48,609 nt of DNA from Dysgonamonadaceae bacterium (GTDB taxonomy: Bacteria > Bacteroidota > Bacteroidia > Bacteroidales > Azobacteroidaceae). Below the pieces are notes generated by a model. The model was given only the letters and a program-made list of their open reading frames with translations. It was not told the DNA's origin and ran no database searches. Within the stretch, counting starts at the first letter, position 1; each line of letters opens with the position of its first letter. The position numbers and the translations under genes were made by a program. The DNA lies in NCBI GenBank assembly GCA_031256775.1, contig JAIRPX010000013.1:1-48609 (forward strand). Reading direction: 5' to 3'. Of this stretch, positions 47,301 through 48,609 are shown in pieces.

Positions 47301-47758
47301 GGCGCAGCTGTCTTTACAAGTTCGTTTGATTTGACAGTTGACACGGCATAACCCACCGATTTCGATTCCCTGGTAATGCCTAACGCAGTCACCACCACTT
47401 CGCCAAGAGTGGTAGCGTCTTCCTGCAAAAACACAAGAATTTCAGGTTGTCCCGTGTAAGAAATCTCTTGTGGAACATACCCAATGTACGAAATAACAAT
47501 AACCGCGCCATCGCTCACATTATTCAAGGTAAATTCGCCATCGGGGTTTGTGACCGTACCGACGGAAGTTCCCTTCACACTTACAGAGGCTCCAATTAAG
47601 GGACCTGATACATCCGTAACCGTTCCCTTCAAAGTTTTACCTTGCTGGGCAACAGCGTTACTTTCCAATTTTTCGCTTTCGTTTGCCCTGACATTAGTTA
47701 TAAGGCAAAGCGTTGTAGCAAAGACAATCATACTGATTAAACTGATTTTCTTTAGCAT
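44366..47758 (-). CDS. SusC/RagA-family TonB-dependent transporter, second pair
   Basis: A 1130-aa outer-membrane transporter. The frame opens at 47806, but the ATG at 47758 directly precedes a standard signal peptide (MLKKISLISMIVFATTLCLITNVRA). A carboxypeptidase-D-like domain (about 41-125, LKGTVTDVSGPLIGASVSVKG), the LGEVVVTALGI box and a plug (about 135-260, DVNPEDIESISILKGAAATALYGSEA) precede the barrel ending in GVSLRANF. No STN domain. Its VVVTALGI box and SusD_2 partner differ from the first SusC/SusD pair, so the two pairs are of different subtypes. Confidence 0.94.
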   Translation of the reverse strand: MLKKISLISMIVFATTLCLITNVRANESEKLESNAVAQQGKTLKGTVTDVSGPLIGASVSVKGTSVGTVTNPDGEFTLNNVSDGAVIVISYIGYVPQEISYTGQPEILVFLQEDATTLGEVVVTALGITRESKSVGYAVSTVKSNELVKTAAPNLGSALYGKAAGVQIQQAPGGAGTAVAISIRGLHSITGNNLPLIILDGVPIRNGNANELGYWDEQRINSNGLVDVNPEDIESISILKGAAATALYGSEANNGVMMITTKKASRGSGYQISVNAGLSADMVAYMPKFQTIFGPGSYTDNNGTDYRIQNDGFIEREWQGKTWKSVQNTTQYYGPKYDGSQVLYWDGKMRAYNPINSDPWSDLFRTAWNQNYNVSIAHGGENSSTRFSYTYIDNIPNQYNSHYGKNNFNLTGNMNFTKNLSLGYTANYMRETVKNRPYRISRVTNNFGGMFGAFDDIALFRNTFVTSRGYMNMTYSPTAQTLTPDEAYAYSPAFMSGLGNEYLWHVLGKENLETNNRLLASLIPSWKIIDGLTLKGKIATDFTANEIERNEHSERPQMYGASGYYSLRNWRYEIYYGDIMLSYDKNITEDIGLTANVGWQGRLEKMSYAQVNTNGGLSVENWFNLAASKNKADASMGRQMFLRDGLFATVGASYDNYLYLDATIRSERLSNIVSGLNKFTYPSVSGSFLYTEALKENLPSWYYFGKLRASYGITGNAPDVYKYNESYTQALASSYIYNITKENLGNKKIKPETKYEWEIGLENKFFKNRLGVELTYYSALVKDQIIPASLPFSAGGNSIYLNIGDLENKGFELSLYGTPVKTKDFSWDLNLNAAWNSNKVVKLMDGVPQLEHSNIDNGSLLLVSKVGEPMGDFYTYLPKQVEVNGQMRDVIAEDGLYQGDYDTRQKVGNAMPKWIGGLGTSFTYKNLALSIMTDFRIGGMVFNTPYQYLMGRGSLEESLKYRDAEHGGLTYTVDIKSSTGQTYTKTYDNGMFLNGVRNVGTPDNPQYVENNAENAAKYGFKPVASDYYYMANFNWGASEGTLYNQSLFENTYWKVREISLSYTLPQNLTQKFFCKNLTVSVFGRNLFYIYKNLPIFDAEATDATNWIGQTSIGGSTTSTRSVGVSLRANF

Positions 47759-47937
47759 AGTTTTAATAGAATTAAGATATAATTTGCAAATGACAAATAC
47801 CTCCATTTGCCTAAGGTAACTTTATTAAACTAATCTAAGTTTTTGTACAATTTAAATGGACATTTAAATTCTTCTCTTTTTCTCCTTTTTTAAATTAAGC
47901 AAAATCAGATAAAAATTTTATCAACAATCTATAAGAT

Positions 47938-47962
47938 AAAGATTTACACATTGTAAATCTTT
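47938..47962. promoter_or_regulatory. 11-bp inverted repeat in the susC leader
   Basis: AAAGATTTACA and TGTAAATCTTT are exact inverted repeats with a 3-nt loop, 180 bp upstream of the second susC. A smaller one, GATAAAAATTTTATC, lies at 47908-47922. They could be an operator or leader-RNA hairpins. On the plus strand the repeat is followed by TTACTTTTTTT, so it could also end an antisense transcript. Confidence 0.5.
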
Positions 47963-48044
47963 TACTTTTTTTATTTCAAAACTGTCTATAAAAAACCTCC
48001 GTTTTTATTATACAAAATATTAGACAACTTCATAAAGTCAGATG

Positions 48045-48079
48045 CAAAAGTAGAAAAATATATTTTAATAAAAAAACAA
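48045..48079 (-). promoter_or_regulatory. Possible promoter of the second susC/susD operon
   Basis: On the minus strand TACTTTTG (48052-48045) matches the -7 consensus, but the nearest TTG (48079-48077) is 24 bp upstream, longer than usual. If used, the leader is about 280 nt and contains both hairpins. The rest of 47759-48159 is AT-rich with no gene. Confidence 0.3.
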
Positions 48080-48159
48080 TAATTCGATTTTAACATAAGC
48101 ATCTTGTGTTGTAGCGACCTGCGCCAGCACGTTCATCGTGTCCCCCGTTTATCGTTCAT

Positions 48160-48195
48160 CGTCATTGCGAGCGTTAGCGAAGCAATCCAGTAATT
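48160..48195. repeat. Composite dispersed repeat, copy D (single arm)
   Basis: A 31-base arm identical to the left arm of copy B (CGTCATTGCGA...GAAGCAATCCAG), followed by one heptad, AGTAATT. The second arm is absent. Confidence 0.8.
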
Positions 48196-48269
48196 CGTGC
48201 TTTCGCGCCTTTTAGTGCATTGCTCTTGTTGCGAAAGTGATTTTATAAAGAAAAAATACTGTTTGGGTA

Positions 48270-48299
48270 TTGTAAATTAAATATATGTTTGTACCTTTG
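48270..48299 (+). promoter_or_regulatory. Bacteroidota-type promoter of the cobalamin riboswitch
   Basis: TTG at 48270-48272, a 19-bp spacer and TACCTTTG at 48292-48299 are a near-ideal -33/-7 pair placed just before the aptamer. Confidence 0.7.
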
Positions 48300-48305
48300 C
48301 CCCCG

Positions 48306-48512
48306 AAATTTTGGTGGCGCAATTTCCATTCGGGAAAAGCGCTGAAAAGGGAATCAGGTGTAAATCCTGAACAGACCCGCTGCTGTAAGCTTTGTTCAAT
48401 TACGAATTAAAAATTACGAATCGTTTTTGAAAAGTCGGCAAAACAAAACTCAAGCCACTGAGAAATCGGGAAGGCGTTTTGCCGAAAAAAAGTAAGTCAG
48501 AAGACCTGCCAA
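48306..48512 (+). ncRNA. Cobalamin (B12) riboswitch aptamer
   Basis: Conserved core elements appear in order: GGGAATCAGGTG with TAAATCCTGA (48349-48370), GACCCGCTGCTGTAAG (about 48374-48389), GCCACTG (48454-48460) and the B12 box AGTCAGAAGACCTGCC (48495-48510). CGGCAAAAC (48436-48444) pairs exactly with GTTTTGCCG (48476-48484) around the GCCACTG arm. A heptad array (AATTACG, AATTAAA, AATTACG at 48398-48418) occupies a peripheral loop closed by TTCAA/TTGAA. It senses adenosyl- or hydroxocobalamin and normally represses B12 uptake or synthesis genes; the controlled gene is beyond the window. Confidence 0.93.
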
Positions 48513-48572
48513 GATAGATAGTTTAAGGCTTTCGAGGAATGAAGCCGGCGACAAACAGGGCAGAGATTTTTT
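48506..48572 (+). terminator. Putative expression platform with terminator-like fold
   Basis: CTGCC at the end of the B12 box (48506-48510) can pair with GGCAG (48559-48563), enclosing a GGCTT/AAGCC hairpin (48527-48546). T6 follows at 48567-48572. This would make a competing terminator dependent on B12-box availability. It is inferred by eye and the stem is short. Confidence 0.4.
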
Positions 48573-48609
48573 CTGACAGGTTTATCCCGATTTTATTGTT
48601 AGAAGGCTG

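Noticed and set aside
48539-48609. ATG frame running off the right edge
   Set aside because: The ATG lies in the loop of the GGCTT/AAGCC hairpin of the riboswitch platform, and the peptide has no signal sequence or family likeness. The true target probably starts beyond the window.

Overview
The window looks like a chromosomal segment from a member of Bacteroidales (Bacteroidota). The evidence is two SusC/SusD pairs, seven large proteins ending in C-terminal sorting domains typical or suggestive of the type IX secretion system (T9SS), Bacteroidota-type promoters (TTG...TAnnTTTG), AT-rich leaders with little Shine-Dalgarno signal, and housekeeping genes of Bacteroidales type. I cannot name the genus. 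No rRNA, tRNA, CRISPR array, transposase or T9SS machinery gene was seen.

Region 1 (about 0.3-30 kb, minus strand) is a long polysaccharide-utilization operon of nine genes. In transcription order it encodes a GLUG-repeat protein with a T9SS tail, SusC, SusD, a GH76 endo-alpha-mannanase with four discoidin-like modules, a GH2 beta-galactosidase-like enzyme, a second GLUG-repeat protein, a GH97-SGNH esterase fusion, a 94-residue membrane-anchored mini-protein, and a GH3 enzyme. Gaps are often 2-44 bp. A GH38 alpha-mannosidase (30.3-34.2 kb, plus strand) is divergent from it across a 356-bp control region with repeated and inverted operator-like motifs. GH76 plus GH38 point to an alpha-mannan-type core, possibly fungal. 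GH97, GH2, GH3 and the esterase suggest alpha-hexosyl, beta-galactosyl/beta-glucosyl and acyl decorations. The enzymes are unusually long (1199-1360 aa) and carry CBM6/35-like, ricin-like and discoidin modules plus T9SS tails, so the degradation machinery is probably displayed on or released from the cell surface. SusC/SusD would import the products. No regulator gene is present.

Region 2 (34.2-42.3 kb, minus strand genes) is mostly housekeeping: a DUF151/UVR bifunctional-nuclease-family protein, a membrane zinc metallopeptidase, purA, a Fur-family regulator, a secreted M49 dipeptidyl peptidase III, a small outer-membrane barrel and gpmI. The 724-bp gap after GH38 holds a good promoter, two short reading frames and several hairpins.

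Region 3 (42.4-48.6 kb) carries a second SusC/SusD pair with a clear intrinsic terminator and a long hairpin-containing leader. The window ends in a plus-strand cobalamin riboswitch with a recognisable promoter; its target gene lies beyond the edge.

A dispersed composite repeat (arms CGTCATTGCGA...GAAGCAATCCAG, separated by 7-bp tandem units) occurs four times, including two closely related copies in opposite orientation 42 kb apart. Related heptad arrays also occur at the 3' end of gpmI and inside the riboswitch.
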